DNA from: Mansonella perstans
Lineage: Eukaryota > Nematoda > Chromadorea > Rhabditida > Onchocercidae
Assembly (NCBI GenBank): GCA_037074765.1
Contig: JBAMDO010000169.1
Coordinates: 55,052 to 119,051 of the forward strand
DNA: 64,000 bases
Direction of reading: 5' to 3'
In this document: one piece after another, positions 25,648-36,265 of the stretch
How positions within the stretch are numbered: the stretch's first letter is position 1
Layout: the number at the start of each line of letters is the position of its first letter
Notes under the pieces: generated by a model
Databases searched by the model: none
What the model was told of the DNA's origin: nothing
What the model saw: only the letters and a program-made list of their open reading frames with translations
Translations under genes and position numbers: made by a program

Positions 25648-26250
25648 ATGTTAAAGTTGCTATTAGTTCAAATGTGGCGGAATTTGTTATTGTTCCTTAT
25701 TTTCATCATTCATTGTACAAGCAATGCAGGCATGGGTAAGCTGTTAAAAAGTTCACAAAAAGGATTTCAAATTATGAAGACGATGTCTAACCTATTATTG
25801 ATTTTGATAAATTTAAATAGTCTCGATAGCCAAGCCGAATTACAAGGCTGCTCTATTACACAATGTTATACAGATGAGCCTTGGCATTTAATTCAGCTGT
25901 GTCGATTATAACCATTGCATATGGACTGGAACTTATGTTACATTGCCTAAAATTTTTAAGAATTTTAATAATTTTTCCGTGAATATTCCAGTTTCATCTT
26001 AAACGTTTCATGTTAAATTTAATGAAGAAATCCGAAACCAACATATTTTATTTTATATTATCCAACATGTCAGAGGCTAATTTCATTAAATTATATTTTT
26101 AAATGCTATGCTATATCAGGACCACCAGGATCACTAAGACAACCGACAAGACCACCAGGACAACCAACAGGACCACCAGGACCAGGACCACCAGGACCAG
26201 GACCACCAGGACCACCAGCAAATGGATCAGTGCCAGGACGATTACGTTGA
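25648..26250 (+). CDS. A1: secreted Pro/Gly-rich peptide (72 aa, two exons)
   Basis: Exon 1 (25648-25735) encodes a signal peptide (core LLLFLIFII, likely cleavage after NA) and ends phase 1 at GG|GTAAGC. Exon 2 (26120-26250) follows CTATATCAG and adds 42 codons: QPTRPPGQPTGPPGPG and further GPP/GPG repeats, then ending VPGRLR. The mature part is collagen-like in composition and the longest in the cluster. TTTCAG lies 3 bases before the ATG. AATAAA lies at 26540-26545 after a conserved 3' UTR. The alternative donor GCAG|GT used in theory by the other copies is GC here, so the GTAAGC donor is preferred for the whole family. The intron is about 380 bp. No cysteine or domain in the mature peptide; function unknown. 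Confidence 0.65.
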
Positions 26251-26539
26251 TTTGATTTTGGCTATTAGACAGTTAGTTCAATCATATCATCGTTGAACGT
26301 TCCACTGTCATATGCGTCAGACAGCTATCTCCATCAACATCATTGTGCATTTTCAGTCGATAAGCCTTTGTTCACTTGGATATTTTCATCAACATATCGT
26401 ATTTTAGATCATGTTTAATTACAATAGATTACACTGGATTATGTTTAATTGTTCTGGTACTGTATCATGTTTAGTTATTTTCAATTAATATGATATCAAG
26501 AAAAGTGTACGTAAAATAATTATTATATCTAGATAAGAG

Positions 26540-26545
26540 AATAAA
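26540..26545 (+). terminator. Polyadenylation signal of A1
   Basis: AATAAA in AGATAAGAGAATAAAAATAG, about 290 nt after the stop. The same context recurs downstream of most A and B copies and the 3' remnants. Confidence 0.6.
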
Positions 26546-26637
26546 AATAGTAAAAATATGTTGGTTTAACAACTCAGACGAAGATATTCATTTACCTTTC
26601 CAAATAATTTTAATTACAATTTATATTAAATAGACAA

Positions 26638-26856
26638 TTGCAAACAGATGGAAGAGATGGCAAGTGCATCCAGACTAATTTACAGAGTAATTTATCTCTG
26701 GCAAAAGAGCATTACAGAATTCTGACGTTGATTATCAAAAAAGTATATGCCACAATTTACTTTGCAAATGACATTTCGGCAACGTTTAAGAATTCCTCAA
26801 TTTCAAATCATTGCTTAAATTTAATTCAAATTTTCAATTATACTTGCAATAAATGA
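26638..26856 (+). other. Conserved small ORF downstream of A1
   Basis: A 72-codon frame without an ATG start (first possible codon TTG), also present at 39319-39534 and 47059-47274 on the minus strand. The only length difference between copies is one codon, in frame. Residues include SLAKEHYRILTLIIKK and ISATFKNSSISNHC. The stop overlaps an AATAAA (TGCAATAAATGA). It could be a terminal exon or simply a duplicated open stretch, since the surrounding DNA is equally similar between copies. Confidence 0.25.
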
Positions 26857-26869
26857 AAAATGTTTACCT

Positions 26870-27498
26870 AATACTTACACAATCCTCATTTGTTTTGTCA
26901 CTTGTTGGGGCAGCATAAAATTTAGATAGATTTCATTAAATCTAGAGAAAAAGCTAGAAATTTTCAAAAATGGCGATTCGGGAAATTATCGAAAATTATT
27001 GATTGTGAAGTGTTTAGAATTCAAATACTAGAAAATAATTTGCGTAACATTTACTTCTACGCAGCTGTTGTACTGAAAATTTATACTTGAATCTTCTTTC
27101 ACCTATTGGCAGTTATTGTGTGACTGTCTAACACTTTAATAAGCTTTTCCTCTTATTTATCTAATATTTCCTTGCAAGTGATTATTGTACTACAAATTAA
27201 CACTTTAGCAAATTGTTTCCATCATTTCTTACTAATTTTCATTTGTAAGCTATTCATAAATTCTAGATCATAAACAAATTTCATGATCAACGCAGCTGAA
27301 TTAGGCTCATCTGTATAACATTACATAACAGAGGGTAGCCCTGTGATTCGCACTTGGCTATCACGTCCGTTGAAATTTATCAAAAGTGATACTAGGTTAG
27401 GTATCGTTTTCATAATTTAAAAAAAAATAGGTTAGGTATTTTTTTCATAATTTTTCCATATTTTTACCATTATTTAAAAAATTTTTTCTTAATTTTAC
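26870..27498. repeat. Cassette spacer
   Basis: 26.9-27.25 kb matches the reverse of 38.88-39.3 kb and 46.62-47.04 kb. 27.27-27.5 kb matches the reverse of 37.96-38.2 kb. Compared with the other two cassettes, the family C exon 2 and 3' UTR segment is missing here. No gene. Confidence 0.7.
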
Positions 27499-27607
27499 CA
27501 TTAGGCGGCACCAAAGGTTGTCCAGCATTGTCTGCACAATAAATGTTGAAAATAAGGAATTATACCAAATTTCGTCACATCTGAACTAATAGCGACTTCG
27601 ATATATT
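27499..27607 (-). pseudogene. Family C signal exon, copy P2
   Basis: A 109-nt exon between TTTCAG and GTAAAA with the same layout as P3 and P4. The initiator is ATA, and TAA interrupts the hydrophobic core. After these lesions the frame still reads ADNAGQPLVPPNG, a Pro-rich mature start. It has no second exon. Confidence 0.75.
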
Positions 27608-29192
27608 CTGAAATGAATTATGCTGTGGTTTCTATTGATCTTTTTGATGATGGGATCATCAGAATTGGAAGAATAAAGTTGCTTCAGAAGGTTGCTCCTT
27701 CTAAGTATTTCTTCAATAACAAAATAAAGGAATGAAGAAACTATTAATAGCTCATATCAAAAAACTGTGCTTCATACATTTTGATAATGGAAGCAGTGAT
27801 TATAGTTTATGTGGTATTGTAGACGCATTAAAAAATTCTGTTTTTTGAAAAGCTGTTTTTTTCCGCTTTTGTTTATCGAATGATAAAAGAATGAATTAAG
27901 GTGAATAAATAGTAAAGAAGTGGTGCAAATAATACGATAAAATTTGTTTCAGCCAACAGTCATTTTATTTTTCAATGATAAAAAATTATCAGCAATCTTT
28001 TATTAAAGAAAGAAGAATTTTTATTCAATATAATTTGCATTCTAAATCATCTTTGCATTGTTTTTTTTTAAAATAAATTTTCTATCGAATCCTCCTTCAT
28101 TAATCAATACATTTAGAATTAAAATTTCAATTTTTTCCTTCATTATGGAAATTTTGTAAGCAAGCAGAAATACTGGTGCATTTGGTCAATATGGTCTGTA
28201 TTGCAAATGTATTGCAAAACTGACATATTGCAAGTGTATTGGCCGTATAAATTTCTACCTTATGGGGGATCGAATTTTCGAGCAGTGAAAAGTGTGCTTA
28301 TATATATTTGTTGAATAATGATTTTATGTTTTCTGCTTTTAAAGATACTATGACCCTTATAAAAAAATCAAACCTTATTACCAACCAAAAACAAACTAAG
28401 ACATAAACAGAATAATAAAAAGAAACTAAATACTAATTAACTCACAAATATATTCCAAAAATTTATAAGCAAAACGCTTCAAAACTTCTCTTTCAATTTC
28501 TTTATAACTTCAAAACTCTACTGATTTTGAAATATATTAAAAAAATTAAGGTATTGAAATCAAGGATTCAGAATTTCTTCTTAGGATTTTATGACAGTAA
28601 AAAATATGAAATTCCCTTTTCAAAGTATTTGCAAGTGATAAACAAGATATTCAAGAACACAAAAATGTCCACAAAATTCTTAAAATTGCTTTACTTTCAT
28701 TTCATAAACTTTGAATACAGTTGCTAATTTCCTGAAATATAATAAGCAAATAGAAATAGAAATTTTTCAATACATGGCACACTGACCAAATGCATCAATA
28801 TTTCTGCTTGTCCACAAAAATTCCACAATAAGGAGAAAAATTTGAGATTGAAATTCTAAGTGAACAGATTCAGGAAAGAGAATGTGATAAAAAAATTTCC
28901 TTTCAAAAAAAAAAAAAAACAATGCGCAGAGGATTTAAATGTGAATTATATTAAATTCTTTTTTTATAAAAGATTGTTGATAATTTGTTAATATATTAAG
29001 ATAAAAAACTGATAGTAAACTTGATTTTATCGCATTCATTTTTATCATTTCTTTCCATTGACCCATCTTAATTCATTTTTTTACTATTTGATAAATAAAA
29101 GTGAAAAAAAATAGGTTGCCGAACAAAAATACAAATTGTTTGAATGTGTCTATAATATCAGACAATTATATTCACTACTTCCGTTATCGAAG
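27608..29192. repeat. Cassette spacer between P2 and A2
   Basis: Inverted equivalents at 36.27-37.85 kb and 44.04-45.6 kb are nearly identical. Contains decayed promoter-like DNA for P2 and A2. The short ORF at 28527-28727 is shared with the equivalent of the other cassettes but has no protein-like conservation. No gene. Confidence 0.7.
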
Positions 29193-29200
29193 TATATAAA
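29193..29200 (+). promoter_or_regulatory. TATA box of A2
   Basis: TATATAAA, 279 bp upstream of the A2 start, in the shared promoter context. Confidence 0.6.
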
Positions 29201-29471
29201 GCGGGATTTGTTTTGATAAGAACCATTAATAGTTTCGTCATTCCTCTTTTCGTTATTGAGTAAAATACTTGCAGTGTTACGGTGATTTCAGAGACATTAC
29301 AGTAGCAATAGGTACTAAGAATAGTACTACGCATTAGGAACAACCTTCTGAAGCAACCTTATTCTTAAAATTTTGATGATTCTATCATCAAAGAGAAGTT
29401 CTTAAATGATTCAAATTTAAAAATGGATTCATAAATATTAACAGAAACCGCAACATAATTCATTTCAGAGT

Positions 29472-30017
29472 ATGTCGAAGTGGCTAATAATTCAGACGTG
29501 GCGAAATTTTTTATTATTCCTTATTTTCATCATTCATTGTATGGGCAATGCAGGTATGGGTAAGCTGTTGAAAAAGTTTACAAAAAAATTTCAAATTATG
29601 AAGACGATGTCTAACCTATTATTGATTTTGATCTATTTAAATAGTCTCGATAGCCAAGCCGAATTACAAGGCTGCTCTGTTACACAGTGTTATACAGATG
29701 AGCCTTGGCATTTAATTCAGCTGTGTCGATTATAACCATTGTATATGGACTAGAACTTATGTCACATTGCCGAAAATTTTTAAGAATTTTAATAATTTTT
29801 CTGTGAGTATTCCAGTTTCATCTTAAATGTTTCATGTTAAATTTAATGAAGAAATCGGAAACCAACATATTTTATTTTATATTATCCAACATGTAGGAGA
29901 CTAATTTCATTAGATTATATTTATAAATGTTATGCTATATCAGGACCAGCACAACAACCACCACCACCAGCAAATAATGCAGGACGAAATATGCCAGCAA
30001 ATATGGAACAACAATAA
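29472..30017 (+). CDS. A2: secreted Pro/Gln/Asn-rich peptide (53 aa, two exons)
   Basis: Exon 1 (29472-29559) encodes MSKWLIIQTWRNF, then the LLFLIFII core and HCMGNAGM, ending phase 1 at GG|GTAAGC. Exon 2 (29944-30017) follows CTATATCAG and encodes PAQQPPPPANNAGRNMP, ending MEQQ and TAA. The signal exon is identical to A4, A5 and A7, but the mature tail is unique. The TTTCAG|AGTATG arrangement gives the start and a probable trans-splice site. The A1-type 3' UTR follows. No cysteines in the mature peptide. Function unknown. Confidence 0.66.
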
Positions 30018-30299
30018 CGTTTATTTGATTTTGGTTATCAGACAGTTAGTTCAATCATATCATCGTTCAACGTTCCACTGTTATGTGCGTTAGACAGCTG
30101 TCTCCATCAACATCGTTGTGCATTTTCAGTAAATAAGTCTTTATTCCCTTGGAAATTTTCATCAACATATCGTACCTTAGATCTTGTTTAATTACAATAG
30201 ATTACACTGGATTATGTTTAATTGTTCTGGTACTGTGTCACGTTTAGTTATTTTCAATTAATATGATATCAAAAAAAGTGTACGTAAATGTAATTCTTA

Positions 30300-31313
30300 T
30301 ATTTAGATAAGAAAATAAAAATAGTAAAAATGCGTCGGTTTCTAACAACTCAAATTACCAAATTAACTCTTTCTAAATATATCCATTAGAAGTTGACCAT
30401 AGATATATGCATTTGATGACTGATGCGAATTATGTTCTATAGATGTGATATTTAAATTGCACACAGTTTCGGCATTATCTTTAAGAGCAAATCATTGTTC
30501 AACACATATAGAAGTACTCATTTCATTGCCCGAAAACGCGGCCTCCCATAAGGTAAAAATTTATATGACAAAAAATTAATGGGACAGTGGAGAAAATATA
30601 TTTAATAACACATCATTAAGCTTACACCTTAAAGCTTAGGTTCGATTTTAGGGAGAAAACGGAACCATATTATTTATGATTCACAATGCCGAAAAACTAT
30701 TCATCTCACTTTTCCATATAACGAAATAATAGAGAGTTTTAGCGTTTACTAACAAATCAATTCATATTTTATAAATTCTTTTACTTTTTACTAGACAACA
30801 AAAGGGTCTGGAAGAGTGATGGTACAGCTAATGTTATTCCTTTACACTACTAATTCTGACGCCACTATCTTTTTTACTGCATTCAATAAAGATGTTACTT
30901 AGAATGAAATCATCCAACAATCGAATAAATGATTGATTAAAAAAATAAGATAAAAAAATACATCTCGTTGTTTAATATGACTGATAGTAAAAAAGGACTG
31001 ATAGTAAAACTGATGATTTAAATAAGTTATGATTGAATTTCACGATAGCAAAAAAATAAAATTCCTCTTGTAACTATCGGCGTCTTAGCAGAGTTTTGCA
31101 AACGATAGATAATATATGCAAAAATATAAATCATTTTGAATTTCATTTTCCGAATATCTCGAATTTTCTCTTTTCAAACAGCTGGTTCAATGCTTATTGT
31201 CATGTTTTTTTTTTAAAAAAAAATTTCATACCAACCATTTCTTGCTGGCATCGTGGATTGCATACTTACATTATCTTTCGTCAATTGCTTAAAGTTGAAA
31301 ATTTACTGAAATT
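30300..31313. other. No gene recognised; fragments of older duplication
   Basis: 30760-30960 resembles 12360-12510 (shared ATCCAACAAT/GTTGAATAAA-type anchors). 31020-31180 resembles diverged parts of 24.8 and 28.5 kb. No exon on the plus strand. Confidence 0.45.
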
Positions 31314-31436
31314 TCAGTTTTGGTTTGATCCTATGCGGTCGCTCCGATGTCGTTTGATATGCAATTTGTACGTTAGATTGTACGGTAACTGTATAGGAGT
31401 GCCTTTTTCCGAAAGAAATTTTTTATTACCAACCAG
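31314..31436 (-). CDS. Exon-like ORF, unidentified terminal exon
   Basis: After a CATTTCAG acceptor on the minus strand, 40 codons run to a TGA: LVGNKKFLSEKGTPIQLPY, then a basic stretch HIKRHRSDRIGS. It has fewer A/T-rich codons than the surroundings. No upstream exon or initiator was found, so it may be an orphan exon. The longer plus-strand ORF over the same region (31096-31440) looks like its shadow. Family not recognised. Confidence 0.35.
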   Translation of the reverse strand: MVGNKKFLSEKGTPIQLPYNLTYKLHIKRHRSDRIGSNQN

Positions 31437-31678
31437 CTGAAATGTTTTATTTTGTTTTTATCATAACCGAGTTTTTTATAATTCCAATAATTTTAATTTG
31501 CTCAAACTTTATTAGCTAATAACAAATATTGCCGGAAAAAGTCGAAATAATTATACTAAAAAATTATTTGGTTCCAATCTTTAATTATTAATTATATTTT
31601 ACACCAATATATTCCATTTTATATTGACTTGTAAGATATCAATTATATTATTTTTGTAAATATTATGCTATGCTTTAG

Positions 31679-31977
31679 GGGGAAATGTCAGATCTGATTT
31701 TGGCTGTTGGGCGGTTAATTCACATCGTTGTCCTCGTCGCTCAACATCATGTACGTCAGGACAATTGTCCCTCAAGATTTTGTGCAATTTCCTCTCAAGA
31801 AGACTTATTCCAACGGATATTTTCATCAATATATATTTTCTTGGACTTTTTTAACTAGATTAGATTTATTTTATTATGTTTTGTGATATTGGTTTTGAAT
31901 CTGCGTAATTATTTTAGATTAGTATGATATCAATAAACGTGTGCATAAGTATAGTTGCGCTTAGATAAGAAAATAAA
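31679..31977 (+). pseudogene. 3' remnant of a cluster gene (exon 2 and 3' UTR)
   Basis: Begins at the conserved ATGCTATGCTTTAG acceptor and ends with the conserved AATAAA. Phase 1 gives a longer Cys-containing reading (GGNVRSDFGCWAV...), but the inverted twin at 49.2-49.5 kb stops after four codons. No signal exon precedes it. A remnant. Confidence 0.6.
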
Positions 31978-32744
31978 AATGGTAAAAATACATCAGTATC
32001 TGACACCGCAAACAAAATGATCATAGAAATATGTATTTGATGATGGAATTATGTTTCATAAATGTGACATTTAAACTGCGCATAGTTTAGACGTTATCTT
32101 TAAGTGCAAGAAGCATGAAATCATTTTCAACATATATATATAGGTACTCATTTCATTACCCGAAAATACAATCACCCATTAGGAAGTAATTTATATTGCA
32201 AATAATCAATCAGGCAAGTAATTCAGACCATAATCAGACCACAATCAACTGAATGTTGTTCCATTGTCGTTATTTTATTCCGTTAGCTTTTCATTTAAAA
32301 TACAATAATCAACTATAAATTTTGCAATACGAAGCACACTGACCAAATGCACCAATATTTCTGCTTGACCACGAAATTTCCATAATGAAGAAAAAGTTTG
32401 AAATTGAATTTCTAAATGAACAGATTAAGGGAAGAGAATTTGATAGAAAATTTCCTTTCAAAAAAACAATGCATGGATGATTTAGAATGTGAATTATTTT
32501 AATTATAATTCTTCTTCCATATTTTGTTATACAAGAATGCTGATAATTTGTTGTTATTGAAAGACAAAATGACTGGTAACTGAGACCTAATTTTATCGCA
32601 CCGTTTCTTTTCTATTTATCCAACTTAATTCATTTTTTTGCCATTCGATAAACAAAGGCGGAAAAAACAAGTTGTCGAAAAACGGAATTGCTTAATGCGG
32701 ACACAGTACTAGACAAATTATATTCACTGCTTCCGTTATTGAAG
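31978..32744. repeat. Spacer duplicated inverted at 48.5-49.2 kb
   Basis: Near-identical inverted copy upstream of A7. No gene. Confidence 0.7.
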
Positions 32745-32752
32745 TATATAAA
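32745..32752 (+). promoter_or_regulatory. TATA box of A3
   Basis: TATATAAA, 286 bp upstream of the A3 start. Confidence 0.6.
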
Positions 32753-33030
32753 GAGCAATTTTTTTTGTTATCAACCACTAATAGTTTCGTCATTCCTTTA
32801 TTTTGTTATTGAGGAAATACTTAGAGTGTTTCGGCGATATCAGGGATGTTACAATGGCAATAGGTATTAGGAGTAGCATTAGGTATTAGGAGTAACCTTC
32901 TGAAGTACTTTTATCTTCCCAACTTTAATGAATCTGTCATCGAAGAGGAATTCGATAATGATACAGATTAAAAAATGGATTCATAAATGCAAACTTTCGA
33001 TGAAAACCATGGCATATTTCATTTCAGAGT

Positions 33031-33571
33031 ATGTCAAAGTTGCTATTAGTTCAAATGTGGCGGAATTTGTTATTGTTCCTTATTTTCATCATTCATTGTG
33101 CAGGCAATGCAGGTATGGGTAAGCTATCAAAAAGTTCACAAAAAGGATTTCAAATTATGAAGACGATGTCTAACCTATTATCGATTTTGATCAATTTAAA
33201 TAGTCTTATTTTTACAAGCTGAATTATTTTTATAAGCCGAATTACAAGGCTGCTCTGTTACACAGTGTTATATAGATGAGCCTTGACATTTAATTCAACT
33301 GTGTCGATTATAACCATTGTATATGGACTAGAACTTATGTCACATTGCCTAAAATTTTTAAGAATTTTAATAATTTTTCCGTGAGTATTCCAGTTTCATC
33401 TTAAATGTTTCATGTTAAATTTAATGAAGAAATCGGAAACCAACATATTTTATTTTATATTATCCAACATGTAAGAGACTAATTTTATTAGATTATATTT
33501 GTAAATGTTATGCTATATCAGGACCAGCACGACCACCACCAGCAGCAGCAGCAGCAGCAAATGTGCCGTGA
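33031..33571 (+). CDS. A3: secreted Pro/Ala-rich peptide (45 aa, two exons)
   Basis: Exon 1 (33031-33118) encodes MSKLLLVQMWRNLLLFLI and HCAGNAGM, phase 1 at GG|GTAAGC. It is close to A1 in the signal exon and promoter. Exon 2 (33522-33571) follows CTATATCAG and encodes PARPPPAAAAAANVP and TGA. The Ala run comes from six GCA codons, a trinucleotide slippage substrate. The usual 3' UTR is absent, because homology with the other copies breaks just after the stop (about 33580). The polyadenylation site is therefore different or missing, which lowers confidence that A3 is expressed. Confidence 0.58.
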
Positions 33572-33579
33572 CAATAACG

Positions 33580-35460
33580 CTGAAAATGAAGGACATCATT
33601 TATAGCAGAGAAAAAATGATAAATTAATCAAAAGTCCTCAAATTCAATTTTTTAGATTATCTAATGTTGTCATATATAATTAATGGAATATTTGTATTTG
33701 TAATTAATAGCAACGGTCGTAATTTTAACTGCTGTTTTTCTTTTGAAATAAAAGCTTAATTACAAATAAGCGGTAAATGTCAGATTAAATATGTAATGTC
33801 ATGAGATGTTTTAAAAAAATATCAATTTTAAAAATATCAAGGCAAATTTAGTTGATAAAAGATTTTGCTAAAGTTTTTATGTTTTGAAAAATTTTTAGAA
33901 AAAAATACATAATGTTATACAGATAAGCCTTGGTATCTAATTCAGCTGCGTCGATTATACCATTGCACTAGAGCTTATGTCACACTGCCTAATACTTTCA
34001 AGAATTTTAATAATTTTTTTGGATTCAAAAATGATATTTCTTTTATAAAAAGCACGGAGAAAGTAAAATTAATAATAAAGTATGAAGAAATAAAATGAGT
34101 AAAAAAGTATGCAAAGTAAAATTAATAATAAAATGATTGCATGTAAAAGAATGAAAAAAGTATGCAAAAGTACAAATAGTAACGAAATGTAAACAAACAA
34201 AACAGGTAGGGAAGCATGTAAAGTTCGAAACGTTTTAAAAATCTAAAAGTCCAAAAAATGATTGAAATAAGCAGTTTAAAAAAGTCTGAAATAAACTTCA
34301 AAAGTCAAGGAAGATATTTCAAAAAAAATTATTTCGGAAAATAAAAAAAGTATTACTAAAAACATAAAAAATACTTCAAAAAGCAAAAAATCTGATTTCG
34401 TTTGTTGTTGGATGGATGAGAAAGAGCACCTAACAGCACCTAGAAAGGTGCTACTATTCCAAATTTTTGGAAGAAATGAAACTTTTCCTGCTCAAAGCGA
34501 TGATTGGAGTACTCAGCAGAGAAGTCACTGTTAAAAGCAGATATAAGTAAGTTAACTAGTACAATGAAAATATTTTATTTAAATTGGGATAGTCTGTGAT
34601 CAATTAATATTTTTAGCTGCGCTATCAGCAGTTCGTTCGAATGGAAGATATCAATTGACCTCAGTGGTGATGCTGTATATATTATCTCTCCGTAGTTAAT
34701 GCTTGCTTCTTCAATATGAGAAAAGTTTAGAGCGAAAAAGAAACTATCGAAGGATAATGTAAAAGGACTGATAACGAAGAATAAAACTTTTGGGTAGATT
34801 TCAATCTTTATAGCGGACATGAGTGGGTGGCTTACGACATTTTTCACATGACCTTTGGGAATTAAGCAGAAGATGAATGTTTTAACTTTTCTTAATAATT
34901 GCATATATGGAGCTAAACATAGTGATTACATAAAGCTTACAATATTCCGTCATGAATAGATTTGGTTATAAGCGAGAAGTTCCTTACAATGTGCCGATGG
35001 TGTACAATTTTAGATAAAGGATTTATTAGATCGTTTGTTGTTTCAGAAGCATTTTAATTTGAAACAATTGATACCAGGAAATTGCATTACGTCTGGGAAA
35101 TTTCCCGACATATTTTTATAGTCAATTTCTAATGGTTAAATTGACAATCGACGAGTTTATTTGGTAATTTGCGTTGTTAGCGACCGACGTTTTTTTCATA
35201 TTTTTATTCTGTTATCTAAAATACAGTTATAGTTACGTGAATGTTTGTTGATATTATGCAAACCGAAAATAATTAAATATAACCCAATCTAATCTAATGT
35301 AATTAAACATCTCTAAAATAATATATATTGATGAAAAAATCTATTGGTTCTAGGCCTTCTTAATTGAAAACTATAAGTTGATGGATACAATTATGCACAG
35401 TACAGTAGAACGTTGAAGGATGAGGAGACGATGTTAAACTGTTTAATAGCCAAAATCAAA
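33580..35460. other. Non-duplicated spacer with weak ORFs
   Basis: The only sizeable stretch in the cluster without A/B/C homology, apart from a fragment near 33910-34020 that resembles the A1 3' intron part. Two open frames are notable but unrecognised: 34412-34534 (+), 40 codons starting MDEKEHLTAPRKVLLFQIFG, and 34575-34904 (-), 109 codons with an ATG start, Phe/Ile/Ser-rich. Neither has supporting splice context. Confidence 0.4.
34412..34534 (+). CDS. Short ORF with protein-like composition
   Basis: 40 codons from ATG to TAA, starting MDEKEHLTAPRKV and containing RNETFPAQSDDWSTQQ. The composition is more balanced than neighbouring DNA. It may be a fragment of a retroelement or an exon. 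No family recognised. Confidence 0.2.
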   Translation: MDEKEHLTAPRKVLLFQIFGRNETFPAQSDDWSTQQRSHC

Positions 35461-35986
35461 TCAGCGATATCCTTCTCCTTCATCTTCTCTTCTATCACTT
35501 TTATCTACTTCTGCTCTCCCATCATCATCATCATCATCCTGTTCTGCCTCATTTCTCCTCCTAAATCATAGAATATAAATACAGTCCAATATAAATAACC
35601 TCTGAGAAATTAGATAATATAAAATAAAATATGTTGAGACTCAATTTATTCATTAAATTTAGTGTGAAATAAAAAACTTTCAAAAAAAAGCTTGAAAAAT
35701 ACTTTGCAATTAAACATAAATTCTAAACCATGATTATAATCGACACAGCTGAATTGGATGCCAGGACTTATCTATATAACAGAGAACAGCCTTATAATAG
35801 GCTTAGCTATCACAACTGCTTACATTTATCAAAAGTGATAAAATTGGGTATCGTTTTCATAATTTGAAATTTTTTTGTAAACTTTTTCAACAGCTTACCC
35901 ATACCTGCATTGCCCATACAATGAATGATGAAAATAAGGAATAATAAAAAATTTCGCCACGTCTGAATTATTAGCCACTTCGACAT
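35461..35986 (-). CDS. A4: cluster gene with acidic or Met-run tail
   Basis: Exon 1 (35899-35986) is the MSKWLIIQTWRNF-type signal exon, phase 1 at GTAAGC. The region aligned with exon 2 is unlike all other copies. With the acceptor ATGATTTAG (exon from 35560), the tail is MRQN, a run of six Met and GEQK. With a downstream GAGGCAG acceptor (exon 35461-35543), the tail is acidic: six Asp, then GRAEVDKSDRREDEGEGYR, stopping exactly where A1 stops. The first acceptor is the better splice site, whereas the second keeps the family end. Which is used cannot be decided from sequence. Confidence 0.5.
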
Positions 35987-36257
35987 ACTCTGAAATGAAT
36001 TATATTGCGGTTTCTGTTAATATTTATGAATCCATTTTTAAATTTGAATCATTTAGGAACTTCTGTTTGATGATAGAATCATCAAAATTTTAAGAATAAG
36101 GTTGCTTCAGAAGGTTGTTCTTAATGCGTAGTACTATTCTTAGTACCTATTGCTACTGTAATGTCTCTGAAATCACCGTAACACTGCAAATATTTTACTC
36201 AATAACGAAAAGAGGAATGACGAAACTATTAATGGTTCTTATCAAAACAAATCCCGC

Positions 36258-36265
36258 TTTATATA
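36258..36265 (-). promoter_or_regulatory. TATA box of A4
   Basis: TATATAAA on the minus strand, 272 bp upstream of the A4 start, in the shared context. Confidence 0.55.

Noticed and set aside
25545..25739. 64-codon ORF (also at 32928, 40351, 48095) overlapping the A signal exon
   Set aside because: A different frame of the same conserved DNA. It crosses the TTTCAG acceptor, and the signal-peptide frame explains the splice phase.
25736..25911. Read-through of the A signal exon into the intron (87-codon ORF, repeated in several copies)
   Set aside because: The reading crosses a strong GTAAGC donor and is lost in A3 through an indel. The spliced tail is phase-consistent in every copy. A read-through isoform cannot be fully excluded.
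31096..31440. 114-codon plus-strand ORF
   Set aside because: No ATG and low-complexity start. Its second half is the shadow of the minus-strand exon-like ORF at 31314-31436.
34575..34904. 109-codon minus-strand ORF
   Set aside because: Phe/Ile/Ser-rich, no motif, no splice or promoter context. Kept only as a note in the spacer entry.
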